Assembly (NCBI GenBank): GCA_029945665.1
Contig: JAQSCZ010000008.1
Span: 1 to 56,525 of the forward strand
Reading direction: 5' to 3'
DNA length: 56,525 nucleotides
From: a bacterium
Lineage (GTDB): Bacteria > Bacteroidota > Bacteroidia > NS11-12g > UBA955
Shown: one piece after another, positions 17,999 to 26,514 of the stretch
Position numbering within the stretch: the stretch's first letter is position 1
Layout: the number at the start of each line of letters is the position of its first letter
Translations under genes and position numbers: made by a program
The notes under the pieces: generated by a model
What the model was told of the DNA's origin: nothing
The model's input: the letters and a program-made list of their open reading frames with translations, nothing else
Database searches by the model: none

Positions 17999-19330
17999 CT
18001 ACCAAAGTTGAGTATTATCAAAGTTCCCCGAACTCATAAGTAACAAGACACGGTGTTGTCCTGAAACGTTGCCTTTGAAATTATTTATTTTTGCAATTAA
18101 TTCAGAAGTATTGTTAATGGCCTCAATATCAGAGTGAAAGCCTTTCGTTACTTGGTCAAGGGTGAGAATAGGCATTTTCTTGTGTTCGAACACCAGTGGG
18201 TTGAAATATACAATGGCTTTATCTGCCAATTCCATGGTGTCTTGGTAATGTGGTAAAAAATCTTGGCTGAGACTGCTAAAGGTATGTAATTCAAACACCG
18301 CCATTAATTCAGAATCGGGGTACTGTTGCCTAACTGCTTCAACTGTTGCCTTTAATTTACTTGGGGAATGTGCAAAGTCACGGAATATTAAAAGGTGATC
18401 GTTTTCAAATACTTTTTCTAATCTGCGCGCGCTTCCAGTAAATGAAGCCATTGCTTGATAAAATTCGGTTTGAGTAATATTAATATTTTCACAAAGCAGT
18501 GAGGCTCCTTCCATGTTTTGTAAATTGTGTTCGCCAAAAACCGCTAGCGGATAAGCTCTGTCTTTTAAAACAGTTACTACACCGTTATTATTTTCGTATT
18601 TTGGGGTATCATAAGCCCGAGCTTTTACCTGCGCTTTTTCGCAAAGCGCTTTGAGCACTTTGTCGTCATTGAAATAAACTAATTCGCCATCTTTTTCAAT
18701 GGTATCAATATATTGGGCAAATTGGTCAACATAATTTTCAAAAGTTGGAAAGACATTGATATGGTCCCAAGCAATCCCTGTTATTTGGGTATAATGTGGC
18801 TTGTATTTAATAAATTTCGGAACCCTGTCGAGTGCCGAAGTTAGATACTCATCTCCTTCTATAACCATGATGGGCGCATCGCTAAATTTTACCATGGTGT
18901 CAAATCCTTCGAGTTGCGAACCTACTAAATAATCGAAATCTTTATGCAAGGTTTTTAATACATGCATAATCATGGCTGTCGTCGAGGTTTTACCATGACT
19001 GCCAGCAATTACAACCCGTATTTTGTTTTTAGCATGCTCGTAAACATATTCGGGAAAACTATATACTTTAATGCCTAAACTTTTGGCTTTCTCTAACTCA
19101 GGATTATCTGCTTTTGCGTGCATGCCAAGGATTATAAAATCTAATGCCTTTGTTATTTTTTCAGGGTGCCAACCAAAACTTTCGGGTAAAATGCCATGCG
19201 ATTTTAAACGTGATAGGGCCGGTTCGAAAATTTCATCATCACTGCCAGAAATAGTGTGTCCAAGCTGATGTAAAGCGATGGCCATATTGTGCATAACCGC
19301 ACCCCCACAAGCCAGAATGTGAATTTTCAT
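17999..19330 (-). CDS. mpl: UDP-N-acetylmuramate:murein tripeptide ligase (Mpl-like)
   Basis: The 443-residue Mur-ligase family enzyme re-uses recovered L-Ala-gamma-D-Glu-meso-DAP by joining it to UDP-MurNAc in the cytoplasm (peptidoglycan recycling). It begins with the Rossmann-type UDP-binding domain (IHILACGGAVMHNMA), then the ATP loop AGSHGKTSTTAM, the central domain with VIEGDEYLTSALDR, and the C-terminal domain with FRDFAHSPSKLKATVEA. The gap between ATP loop and C-terminal domain fits Mpl rather than MurC length, and the ATG at 19330 (MKIHILACGG) is chosen over the TTG 7 codons upstream. Confidence 0.9.
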   Translation of the reverse strand: MKIHILACGGAVMHNMAIALHQLGHTISGSDDEIFEPALSRLKSHGILPESFGWHPEKITKALDFIILGMHAKADNPELEKAKSLGIKVYSFPEYVYEHAKNKIRVVIAGSHGKTSTTAMIMHVLKTLHKDFDYLVGSQLEGFDTMVKFSDAPIMVIEGDEYLTSALDRVPKFIKYKPHYTQITGIAWDHINVFPTFENYVDQFAQYIDTIEKDGELVYFNDDKVLKALCEKAQVKARAYDTPKYENNNGVVTVLKDRAYPLAVFGEHNLQNMEGASLLCENINITQTEFYQAMASFTGSARRLEKVFENDHLLIFRDFAHSPSKLKATVEAVRQQYPDSELMAVFELHTFSSLSQDFLPHYQDTMELADKAIVYFNPLVFEHKKMPILTLDQVTKGFHSDIEAINNTSELIAKINNFKGNVSGQHRVLLLMSSGNFDNTQLW

Positions 19331-19410
19331 TGCGTAAGAATTGTGATGCAAAAAACGAACAATTAAAGCATAAGTGAAAACTTATTTATACCAACTTTGT
19401 AAAATCAATT

Positions 19411-20574
19411 TTAGTTAAGTTTCATGTAGAAATTTAATCCTGAATTAACTGCCGTTGGATGCTTGAAAATGGTGTAAAGATCTTGCAGTATTAAATCAGG
19501 CCGGCCAACGCCATACTCCCAAAATGCATTGCCTCCATATTGGTTTTCCTGCTTGTTATTGTTGAACAACTGACCAGTTTTAAAGGCTTTAAAAAGATTG
19601 TAACGGGTATCTGCTTGCAGAATCTCACTGCGCGAAGCAAATTGATTCATGTGAATCCATATATCTGCATCTTTGGCTTCTTGTAATACATTCTCTAAAC
19701 TTTTGGGATATGTAAATAAGGGTTGTAAGGATTTGAAGCAATAGGAACCTCCTGCATCTTCAATTAATTGTGCCGTATAACTTCCTCCACCTGGAACGAA
19801 CCAAGTATCTCCGAACATGGCTTCTGATAGTATTTTGGGTGCAGCCTTGCCTTGCGCAAGCAAAGCCTCCCTATGTTTTTGAGAATTGAAAGCTATCAAA
19901 TTGTAATTGTTTTTGACTTGCTCGAAAATACTGTCAGCCAAACTTAAATGTCCTGTTAGAGCTCCGAAAAACTTTATCCATTCGGCACGTGCTAATGGAT
20001 GTGCTTCTTTAAAATTATCGCAATAAATTACTTTTATTCCCATTTTTTCTAGGCGTTTGCCATTAGCCGATTCAATGAAGTTTGCGCCATTGCAAATGAC
20101 AATGTCTGGCTTTAATGATAGTACTTTTTCAAGTTGCAATTGCGACTCTTCTCCAACCTCCAACGTTTGCTTTGCGTTGAATTGATTGATGAGTATACTA
20201 TCTGAATAAAAATGAAAATTATCTACTCCAATTATATTAGATTGTTGCTTAAGTAACTCTAAAAACCCTGCAAAAACTGTTGAAAGTACTATGATTGTAG
20301 GTGTTTTTGTAGTTTTTTCAAAGGTGTAACTCCACAGTGTGTCTGTCTTGTTGATGTTCAGTAATTGGATGGTTTTATCAGATTCTATAAGTCCAAATTG
20401 TTTGGAATATTCTATTTTGTGAAATTGATTTACAGTGTTACGTGTCTTATTTTTTCGACTAAAATTACAAGCCGTTAAAGCCAACAGAACGAAAATAAGT
20501 AGTAAACTAGGTTGACTATATTTTACAGCTTGATTATTATTAAAAAGAGATTTAAATTTCGTAACTTTTCTCAT
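19411..20574 (-). CDS. Periplasmic metal/cobalamin-binding lipoprotein, BtuF-like
   Basis: The 387-residue lipoprotein (LTACN lipobox near residue 36) is a class III substrate-binding protein: two lobes joined by a long helix, with TIIVLSTVFAGFLELLKQ and LEKVLSLKPDIVICNGA, the usual layout of BtuF/FhuD proteins. It would hand cobalamin from the periplasm to an ABC permease. Its place as last gene of a riboswitch-controlled TonB-receptor operon makes cobalamin the best substrate. The matching permease and ATPase (BtuCD) are not in the window. Its start overlaps the CWC gene by 4 nt (ATGA). Confidence 0.85.
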   Translation of the reverse strand: MRKVTKFKSLFNNNQAVKYSQPSLLLIFVLLALTACNFSRKNKTRNTVNQFHKIEYSKQFGLIESDKTIQLLNINKTDTLWSYTFEKTTKTPTIIVLSTVFAGFLELLKQQSNIIGVDNFHFYSDSILINQFNAKQTLEVGEESQLQLEKVLSLKPDIVICNGANFIESANGKRLEKMGIKVIYCDNFKEAHPLARAEWIKFFGALTGHLSLADSIFEQVKNNYNLIAFNSQKHREALLAQGKAAPKILSEAMFGDTWFVPGGGSYTAQLIEDAGGSYCFKSLQPLFTYPKSLENVLQEAKDADIWIHMNQFASRSEILQADTRYNLFKAFKTGQLFNNNKQENQYGGNAFWEYGVGRPDLILQDLYTIFKHPTAVNSGLNFYMKLN

Positions 20575-20759
20575 GCTGTAATTACTTTGTTATTGCTTAT
20601 TTTAACCAAACAAATATTGCAAATACAATCACTGTAGTTCTCCGCTATTTGGCCTTTTTGAATGTTTGTTAGTGAAATTTCGTAACATTGACACTGATAT
20701 ATATTATCGACATTACATTCAAAAATTTGGTGGCAAATTGGACATTCTTTTTTTTGCAT
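20571..20759 (-). CDS. Cysteine-rich CWC-family miniprotein in the B12 operon
   Basis: Sixty-two residues, with nine cysteines arranged as CPIC, FEC, QCQC, DCIC and ICL, the pattern of the cysteine-rich CWC family, a probable zinc ribbon of unknown function. It has no signal peptide, so it is likely cytoplasmic. Both neighbours are tight: 4 nt after the beta-propeller gene, and 4 nt overlapping the BtuF-like gene, so it is translated as part of the cobalamin operon. Whether it acts in cobalamin handling, metal sensing or something unrelated is unknown. Confidence 0.8.
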   Translation of the reverse strand: MQKKECPICHQIFECNVDNIYQCQCYEISLTNIQKGQIAENYSDCICNICLVKISNNKVITA

Positions 20760-20763
20760 TAAA

Positions 20764-21801
20764 TCAGGGTTTGAAATAAAAATCGTTAGGCGAAATACCA
20801 GCTTTAAATGAATTGATTAAAATACCATTCGGTTGATATCTATATACCACCCCTTTTTGGACAAAATCAATGGCGTCAGAAACGTAAATTGTACTTGCAG
20901 ATGGATCGATTCCTAAGCCATAAAATATAGTCTTGTTTTCAGGAATTAGCGGTGTACTATTTAATTGATTGGCCGAAATGGGTAATTGATAAAGACCACT
21001 GTTTAAATAATACAAAGTGTCATTGCTTCCATTGATTTTTAAACGCCAAGGTTGCTCATCTTTATTTTTAAAAGTAAAGGTTGTAATAACACTATCTGAA
21101 TTGGTGTTTATAGTCTGTAGCGTTGCTAGTTCAGTGTTGTTGTCGCCATTTGCCAATACCCATAATCGGTCGAATTTATCGAGTTTTATAGAGTTGGCAC
21201 CATAGCCAATTTTGATACTGTCTTGGATCTGGTCATTAGATGGATTGATGATGTATAAGTAACGACTGCTTTTATTGCAAACATATACTTTGCCATGGGT
21301 CAAATAGAGTTCTTCGGTCCACCCTTGGCATTTAATTTTATTGGTAACTTTGTTGGTATTCAAATCAATCACCGAAATACTGTTTGAATTATAGTCTGTT
21401 ACATACGCTTTTTGAATACTTACTGGTAAAAAATATCGGGGCGATCCGAGGCCAGTAATTGTTCCAATAGATGCGAAGGAATTTGGATTTACAATTTCAA
21501 TTTTATCGGAGTTATTTACGACTATATAGAGTTTATTATTTATGAAATAAAATGATTGACAGATATCTCCTAAAGGGCGTTTGTTTGCACTTTTGAATAA
21601 TTCATCTGCATAGGATTGGTCGTTAGGATTATAAAAGCCTAGGTCCGCATTGCCAAATTGAAAAGTGCCTTCATTGCTAATAAAAACACCTGAAGCGTTG
21701 CTGTTAAAAATGGTGTTGGCAGTTGAAGGCTTGTCTTTTTTACAAGCTGTAAATGATAATAGAGTAAGCACAAATATGCCACAAAAACTAATTTTATTCA
21801 T
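20764..21801 (-). CDS. Surface beta-propeller lipoprotein, BtuG-like (YVTN/DUF5074 type)
   Basis: The 345-residue protein has a lipobox with a charged tail after the cysteine (FTACKKDKPS), a pattern linked to surface exposure in Bacteroidota. The body is a seven-blade YVTN-type propeller, with repeats such as NKLYIVVNNSDKIEIVNP, KAYVTDYNSNSISVIDLN and GKVYVCNKSSRYLYIINP at about 40-residue intervals. In gut Bacteroides, BtuG propeller lipoproteins cap the BtuB receptor and bind B12 very tightly. The riboswitch-controlled context makes the same role likely here. It overlaps the previous gene by 8 nt. Confidence 0.87.
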   Translation of the reverse strand: MNKISFCGIFVLTLLSFTACKKDKPSTANTIFNSNASGVFISNEGTFQFGNADLGFYNPNDQSYADELFKSANKRPLGDICQSFYFINNKLYIVVNNSDKIEIVNPNSFASIGTITGLGSPRYFLPVSIQKAYVTDYNSNSISVIDLNTNKVTNKIKCQGWTEELYLTHGKVYVCNKSSRYLYIINPSNDQIQDSIKIGYGANSIKLDKFDRLWVLANGDNNTELATLQTINTNSDSVITTFTFKNKDEQPWRLKINGSNDTLYYLNSGLYQLPISANQLNSTPLIPENKTIFYGLGIDPSASTIYVSDAIDFVQKGVVYRYQPNGILINSFKAGISPNDFYFKP

Positions 21802-22795
21802 GGGCTATTATTAATTTCAAACAGCGGCTTTGTTCTCCATTTGTAATGGTGATTTGATAGCAGCCAGTGGCGTAGTTGGATAAATCGAGCCACACAGTTT
21901 GTTTGCCTAAACCAAAATAAAAAGTATTCCTATAAACTGTGCGACCTGTTATATCTGTCATTTGAAGATCAGTATTTAATTCACTTTTATTCTCGAATTC
22001 TACCTTGCAACTTGTATTGGCGGGGTTTGGGAATAATACAATATTGTTTGCAATGTTAATCGGTTTAATATTGCTATTGGTTGGATACATAATGCCTACT
22101 CCATCCAAATCAAACCCAGAGGAAGGAAAGGGAGTCGGCCAGGGGTCATTGATTTTATGATTGTATTGGTCGAAGGTTGCATATTGATTGGCTATACTTC
22201 CAACGACGTCAATAATTTTTATATGTGTAATCGCGTTGAAATCAATAGAACCAAAGCTGTCTAACTCAGATAGATCAAATGGAGTACCCCACATGGCCTT
22301 GTATTTGCCTGCAAGGTTATTGATTTTACGAGGATTTGTATAGCCAAAAGGTCCCGTTTGAATTGTATCTTGAGTTAATGATGTGGGTTTGAAACGCACA
22401 TAATTGACACCATCTGAGCTCACTTCAACAAAGGCTAATTCTAGGAATGAATCAATGAATGTATTTTCGAAAATTGCAAAATCTGGACCTGGTCCGTTTT
22501 TAATTGGTTGATTAAATAAAACGATTGCCACACCACCATCGCCTAAACTTACTATGCCATTAGCTCCTGCTTTTCCAATAGCCATGCTGCTATCCCCAAC
22601 TGTAGCGAAGCCGGAATTACTATTCGAAATATCTTGATAACCACGGATTACACTGCATTGTGTAGCCCAAGCTTTAAATATTGAACTGTCTTTATGCAGG
22701 GCACTAGAGCCCGCTTGGCCTGCAGCTGGCGAAAATTGCGACCACAAAATATGGCTATTGCAGAGGAATAAAATAAGTAATGGCAGCAGTCTCAT
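21794..22795 (-). CDS. T9SS-secreted surface protein of the B12 operon
   Basis: The 333-residue protein has a signal peptide (LLILFLCNSHILWSQ), a globular domain of about 220 residues, and a type A T9SS sorting domain at the end (IVLFPNPANTSCKVEF, DITGRTVYRN). The core contains SLGDGGVAIVLFNQPI, DFAIFENTF, FVEVSSDGVNYVRF and GFDLDGVGIMY, a jelly-roll-like domain that I have seen only as uncharacterised cell-surface proteins. Its place between DUF4465 and the propeller (1-nt and 8-nt overlaps) suggests it helps bind or hand over cobalamin at the cell surface. Function is inferred from context only. Confidence 0.85.
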   Translation of the reverse strand: MRLLPLLILFLCNSHILWSQFSPAAGQAGSSALHKDSSIFKAWATQCSVIRGYQDISNSNSGFATVGDSSMAIGKAGANGIVSLGDGGVAIVLFNQPIKNGPGPDFAIFENTFIDSFLELAFVEVSSDGVNYVRFKPTSLTQDTIQTGPFGYTNPRKINNLAGKYKAMWGTPFDLSELDSFGSIDFNAITHIKIIDVVGSIANQYATFDQYNHKINDPWPTPFPSSGFDLDGVGIMYPTNSNIKPINIANNIVLFPNPANTSCKVEFENKSELNTDLQMTDITGRTVYRNTFYFGLGKQTVWLDLSNYATGCYQITITNGEQSRCLKLIIAHE

Positions 22796-23775
22796 TATTG
22801 TTTAATGAAAGTTTGTATACTAATGGTTTGGTTGATTGTTGTCTTTACAAAATACAAACCTTTGGTCCATTCTGAAACATCGATTTTGTGATGGCTTAGG
22901 CTGCTGTTAAAAGTTTTGATGGTGCGACCAGTTATATCTGAAATATTAATTTCTGCCATTTCGTTTTTCTTGTTTTGGCATTCTAAAGTTAAAAAATCAA
23001 TAGCAGGGTTTGGATACAAAATTGAAGACAAGGTTAAATTTTTAGCAATGTTTAAACCTGGATATGTTGACGTGAAATTATCAATACAGAAAAAGCCGGG
23101 TGTATTCATGCCGAATTGACCGTTGTCGCTTGATACCAATTCAAATGTTAAACTATCTACATTGCCTAGAGAAGTAAGGTTGACCCAACGCCAATCTTTT
23201 ACAATATAATCTTTGGTGTCGTCGTCTGAGCGATAGTCCGCTAAATAAAAAACAACACTGTCGTTGGATAGAGTCCCATTGAGATATTTTCGGATAATTA
23301 ATTTAAAAAAGTCTTTATCAGTGCCAGTTACACCGCCAAATTTTTTGCTTATAAAATCACCATCTTCTAAAGAATAGGTAGCATAAGTTGAATTGGTAAT
23401 GTATAATCCTTCTACAACTTTACCCAAGGCATTGCCATTTAATTTTATCATGCTATTTTGTTGGCCTACCAGGTAGTTATTGGATCCATTGTATCCTACT
23501 CCCGGGCGAGCGCTATATAGGTTATTATAGTCGGGTGTAATCGTATCGGTCATATTCGAATAAGCCCATCCGCCTGTCCAATATCCACCGTATGAAGTGT
23601 CGAAATAATTTTTAAATTCAGCAAGCCCGTTTGTAAAAGTAGTGCCAAGTGGTGTTTCGGATCCATTCCAAAATGAGTCTTTTGCGAGTGTTAATGACTC
23701 AAAAGTTGAAATCGTTTGAGCTTTTGAAGATAGAGTTGCTAATAAGCAAAATGAGATAAGTAGAGCGTTTTTCAT
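22795..23775 (-). CDS. DUF4465 protein with T9SS sorting domain
   Basis: The 326-residue protein has a signal peptide (LLATLSSKAQ), a DUF4465 domain (about 22-240) and a type A T9SS sorting domain (SILYPNPAIDFLTLECQ, DITGRTIKTF). DUF4465 marks are FESLTLAKDSFWNG, YWTGGWAYSNMTD and FFCIDNFTS. Members are often found beside cobalamin receptors, and I recall that some gut Bacteroides B12-binding lipoproteins belong near this family. Here the anchor is T9SS, not a lipid. It follows the receptor gene by 22 bp and overlaps the next gene by 1 nt. Confidence 0.87.
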   Translation of the reverse strand: MKNALLISFCLLATLSSKAQTISTFESLTLAKDSFWNGSETPLGTTFTNGLAEFKNYFDTSYGGYWTGGWAYSNMTDTITPDYNNLYSARPGVGYNGSNNYLVGQQNSMIKLNGNALGKVVEGLYITNSTYATYSLEDGDFISKKFGGVTGTDKDFFKLIIRKYLNGTLSNDSVVFYLADYRSDDDTKDYIVKDWRWVNLTSLGNVDSLTFELVSSDNGQFGMNTPGFFCIDNFTSTYPGLNIAKNLTLSSILYPNPAIDFLTLECQNKKNEMAEINISDITGRTIKTFNSSLSHHKIDVSEWTKGLYFVKTTINQTISIQTFIKQ

Positions 23776-23797
23776 TTGAAAATATAAATTATGATTG

Positions 23798-25717
23798 TTA
23801 TTTTTGATTGATTTCTAAGGATAGACCAACTGCAAAATTGCGCAGAGGCATGGCACGATTTTGCATTATTTGGTATTCCGTATTCCAAACATTATTGATT
23901 TGAAAAAAAGCGGCGGTTTGCCATTTTTTATAATGCATTTTGTATGAACAATAAACGGCGCCCAATTGGAATGGAGCAAGGTACTCGGTATTGTCAGAAC
24001 TTGTATAGCGATAGCCTGTATAACTATGCTTATAAGTAGCATTGAATTTTTTATATTCAATGTTTAATTTTGCATGACCGCTATACATTGGTACATAAAT
24101 AAGTTGTTTGTTTAAAGATGCATCTTCATTAGAGATGGTATTTTGATTAGTAGATACAACATAGTTGGTAAGTACTGAAAAACTGAATTTGATTTTATGT
24201 AATTTTAAAGCGAACGTAGAATTGGTTTCAATACCGCGACTCCATACTTTCATGATGTTTTCTGGATGCCAATAATTGCCATTGGGCAGCCAGATTATCC
24301 AATTGTTAATTTGCTTGTTGAATGCCGTATATTCACTTGTATATTGCCAGCGACTTGTGTTGGATTTCGCTTGGAACATAACACCCAAATCTTGTGTGAA
24401 ACCATTTTCATGTAAAAGATTAGGATTGCCGCCTGGATTCCAAAACCAATCATTGAAAGTGGGCAGTCGATAAACTCGCGAGGCATTGGCTTTTAGCTTT
24501 ATATTTTTGTTGAGTTTATAATTGGTTCCTATCGAATATACCAATGGAACATTGCGGTGCGAAATAAATTCTTTTCGAAGGGATAAGGTTGAAATTAGTT
24601 TGCCATTTAAGTTTGTAAAACCATAGGCGGCAAAAAATGCCAGTCTATTCAGACTTGGATTGTTTGTATATCCATCTGCTAAAGCTGTTGCATAGGTATT
24701 GTTAATTCCAAGGTTAAGGGTATGTTGTTTGTTAAATGCAATTTTGGTTTCCGATTCACTAATAAAAGTGCGCGAACGGTTGTTGCTTTTTATCGTTTGA
24801 TCTTCGTATTGCAAAGCCTCGTCAAAATAAGCAGCCCGGACCGATGTGTTAATTTTGTTTTTTTGTAAACGCCATTCAGAAGTAAGGCGGATACTCTCAT
24901 CCTTTTGTTTTGAAACACTGCTTTTTTGAAGCATGGTTGGGGGTAAGTTGCGATCTGTTTGTTGCACCCATAGCATCAGATTTATACTTTGATTTTTTGA
25001 AATCAAAAAATGGTTTTCGTTTAAAAAACCTTGGGTCGTAATTTCAGCATTTGATTGTGTGCTTTTTGTTTTTTCGCCACTGTAAATATTCTTGTATTGG
25101 AAGTCGTTTTTAGCGTTCGATTGAAATATTTTTATTGATGAAATAAATCGTTTACGACTTATTTGAAATGCGGCTTGTTTACTAAAGCTGCCGAAACTGC
25201 CTCCACTTAAATTAAGTTTTATATTTACACCTTTGTTGTAACTCGCTAAGTTGTTAAGGTGCACTGCTCCGCCCATTGCGCCACTTCCCCAAAGCGCGCT
25301 GCTGCCGCCATATTGGATAGATACAGCATCGCAAAAGTTAACAGGGATGAGTGATAGGTCAATTTGACCATTCATAGGGCTGTTAATATTAAAGCCATTC
25401 CAAAGCACTGCTGTTTGGCTGGCGCTTCCTCCACGAAAAGAGGCTGAGGCCAATGAATTTAGTCCATACGATTTAACAAATAAGGCACTTTCTTCAGATA
25501 GTAAATCGCCTAAATTTCTGAAACGATGTTGTGATAAAGTAAGACTATCAAAACTGTTAATTTTACTACCAGCCGAAAAATGATTAAGTCGATTAGAATT
25601 TATAACCACTCCTTTGAAAGCATAAATAGTATCAGTCAATACAGATTGAGCGATAAGCGTATTGCAAATTAACATGGCAATAACTGTAGCGATTTGTAGG
25701 TGATACTTCAATTTCAT
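23798..25717 (-). CDS. btuB: TonB-dependent cobalamin receptor (BtuB-like)
   Basis: The 639-residue outer-membrane receptor has a signal peptide (MLICNTLIAQ), a TonB-box-like stretch, then a plug domain (about 40-160) with LGDLLSEESALFVKSYG, SFRGGSASQTAVLWNG and YGGSSALWGSGAMGG, and a 22-strand-type barrel that ends in an aromatic-rich C-terminus (NFAVGLSLEINQK). Receptors of this size with a short plug are typical for cobalamin. The cobalamin riboswitch just upstream, on the same strand, supports that substrate directly. It is the first gene of the operon and uses TonB/ExbBD energy from the inner membrane. Confidence 0.92.
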   Translation of the reverse strand: MKLKYHLQIATVIAMLICNTLIAQSVLTDTIYAFKGVVINSNRLNHFSAGSKINSFDSLTLSQHRFRNLGDLLSEESALFVKSYGLNSLASASFRGGSASQTAVLWNGFNINSPMNGQIDLSLIPVNFCDAVSIQYGGSSALWGSGAMGGAVHLNNLASYNKGVNIKLNLSGGSFGSFSKQAAFQISRKRFISSIKIFQSNAKNDFQYKNIYSGEKTKSTQSNAEITTQGFLNENHFLISKNQSINLMLWVQQTDRNLPPTMLQKSSVSKQKDESIRLTSEWRLQKNKINTSVRAAYFDEALQYEDQTIKSNNRSRTFISESETKIAFNKQHTLNLGINNTYATALADGYTNNPSLNRLAFFAAYGFTNLNGKLISTLSLRKEFISHRNVPLVYSIGTNYKLNKNIKLKANASRVYRLPTFNDWFWNPGGNPNLLHENGFTQDLGVMFQAKSNTSRWQYTSEYTAFNKQINNWIIWLPNGNYWHPENIMKVWSRGIETNSTFALKLHKIKFSFSVLTNYVVSTNQNTISNEDASLNKQLIYVPMYSGHAKLNIEYKKFNATYKHSYTGYRYTSSDNTEYLAPFQLGAVYCSYKMHYKKWQTAAFFQINNVWNTEYQIMQNRAMPLRNFAVGLSLEINQK

Positions 25718-25754
25718 TTTTTTTCATTTTTTAGCGCCAAAAGAAGAAAATAAT

Positions 25755-25791
25755 GAAACTTAGAGAACATGGATTTTAACCCATAAGTTTC
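25755..25791 (-). terminator. Attenuator-like hairpin between riboswitch and btuB
   Basis: On the minus strand GAAACTTA (25791-25784) pairs with TAAGTTTC (25762-25755), an 8-bp perfect stem, with inner pairing possible, followed by a U-rich run (ATTATTTTCTTCTTTT). This fits an intrinsic terminator controlled by the riboswitch above it. A switch at translation cannot be ruled out from sequence. Confidence 0.6.
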
Positions 25792-25821
25792 AAGCGGCTT
25801 TCTTCCCGAAGCACTGAATGA

Positions 25822-26006
25822 TAGTGTTGATTTTGGCAGGTCTTCTGACTTACCCCATATTCTGATACCTTCCCATCAGCTTTCAGCTGACAGTGGTTAT
25901 TAATTTTCAGACTATTACTGCCAACTTACATTGGCAATGGGGCTTACAGCATCGGGAAATGTCAAGGATTTACACCTTGTTCCCTTTTAATTTAGTTTTT
26001 ACACTA
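25822..26006 (-). promoter_or_regulatory. Cobalamin riboswitch
   Basis: The minus-strand RNA has the landmarks of the adenosylcobalamin aptamer: a B12-box region (AACCACTG at 25898-25891), the conserved AGTCAGAAGACCTGCC (25850-25835) near its 3' side, and a candidate P1 stem, TAGTGT (26006-26001) with ACACTA (25827-25822). It lies 105 nt upstream of the TonB receptor start in the same direction. High cobalamin should shut the operon off. The total length (about 185 nt) is normal for the class. Confidence 0.92.
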
Positions 26007-26022
26007 AAACCATAATCGGGAG

Positions 26023-26053
26023 CAAACCTAGTGAAAACTTTTTTATCTTGCAA
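26023..26053 (-). promoter_or_regulatory. Promoter of the cobalamin operon
   Basis: Minus strand: -33 TTG (26053-26051), a 20-bp spacer, then -7 TAGGTTTG (26030-26023). This matches the Bacteroidota consensus and places the transcript start just before the riboswitch P1 stem. Confidence 0.75.
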
Positions 26054-26469
26054 TATTTTGTTTAAAAATTCTTTCACAAAAGGAAAAAGTTTAAACAAAA
26101 AACAAATGGAATTAGCTGATTTGCAGGCGTAGAACTTCATTATTTTTTTTTCAGGGCAACCGGTGTTAATTCAGACAAAGTCATTACTTAGATCTAACTA
26201 ATAATTCATCAGTTGAAACAAAAGGCTAGCCGTATAATGTTTATTCTACCAGTAAATTATATTTGATTGAAGTATTTTTAAGAACGGGTAAAATTCTTTT
26301 TTTTTAATTATACAGATAACTTTATCTATTTTTAGCTTGAATATTCAATGAATTAGCTTTGTAAAAAATGTATTTGATATGTGCATTGTAATGTTTTATC
26401 AACGCGTAATCAAAAACAATATCTCAATGTATTTTGTTCGAAATAATCAAAATAATTTAATAATTGACC
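26054..26469. other. AT-rich intergenic stretch, nothing recognised
   Basis: About 415 bp between the cobalamin promoter and the propeller-gene promoter. It is AT-rich, with no open frame of interest, no tRNA and no strong hairpin. Confidence 0.6.
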
Positions 26470-26477
26470 TACCTTTG
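26470..26477 (+). promoter_or_regulatory. -7 box of the PD40 propeller gene
   Basis: TACCTTTG (TAnnTTTG) followed by CA. It lies inside the open frame if the TTG at 26464 were used as start, so the ATG at 26515 is the real start. Confidence 0.6.
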
Positions 26478-26514
26478 CAAACGAAAAAAAACTGCCTCTA
26501 ATAAACCCTTTTTA

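Noticed and set aside
25718-26514. tRNA or other RNA in the long gap
   Set aside because: The only folded RNA with conserved motifs is the cobalamin riboswitch; no cloverleaf was found.
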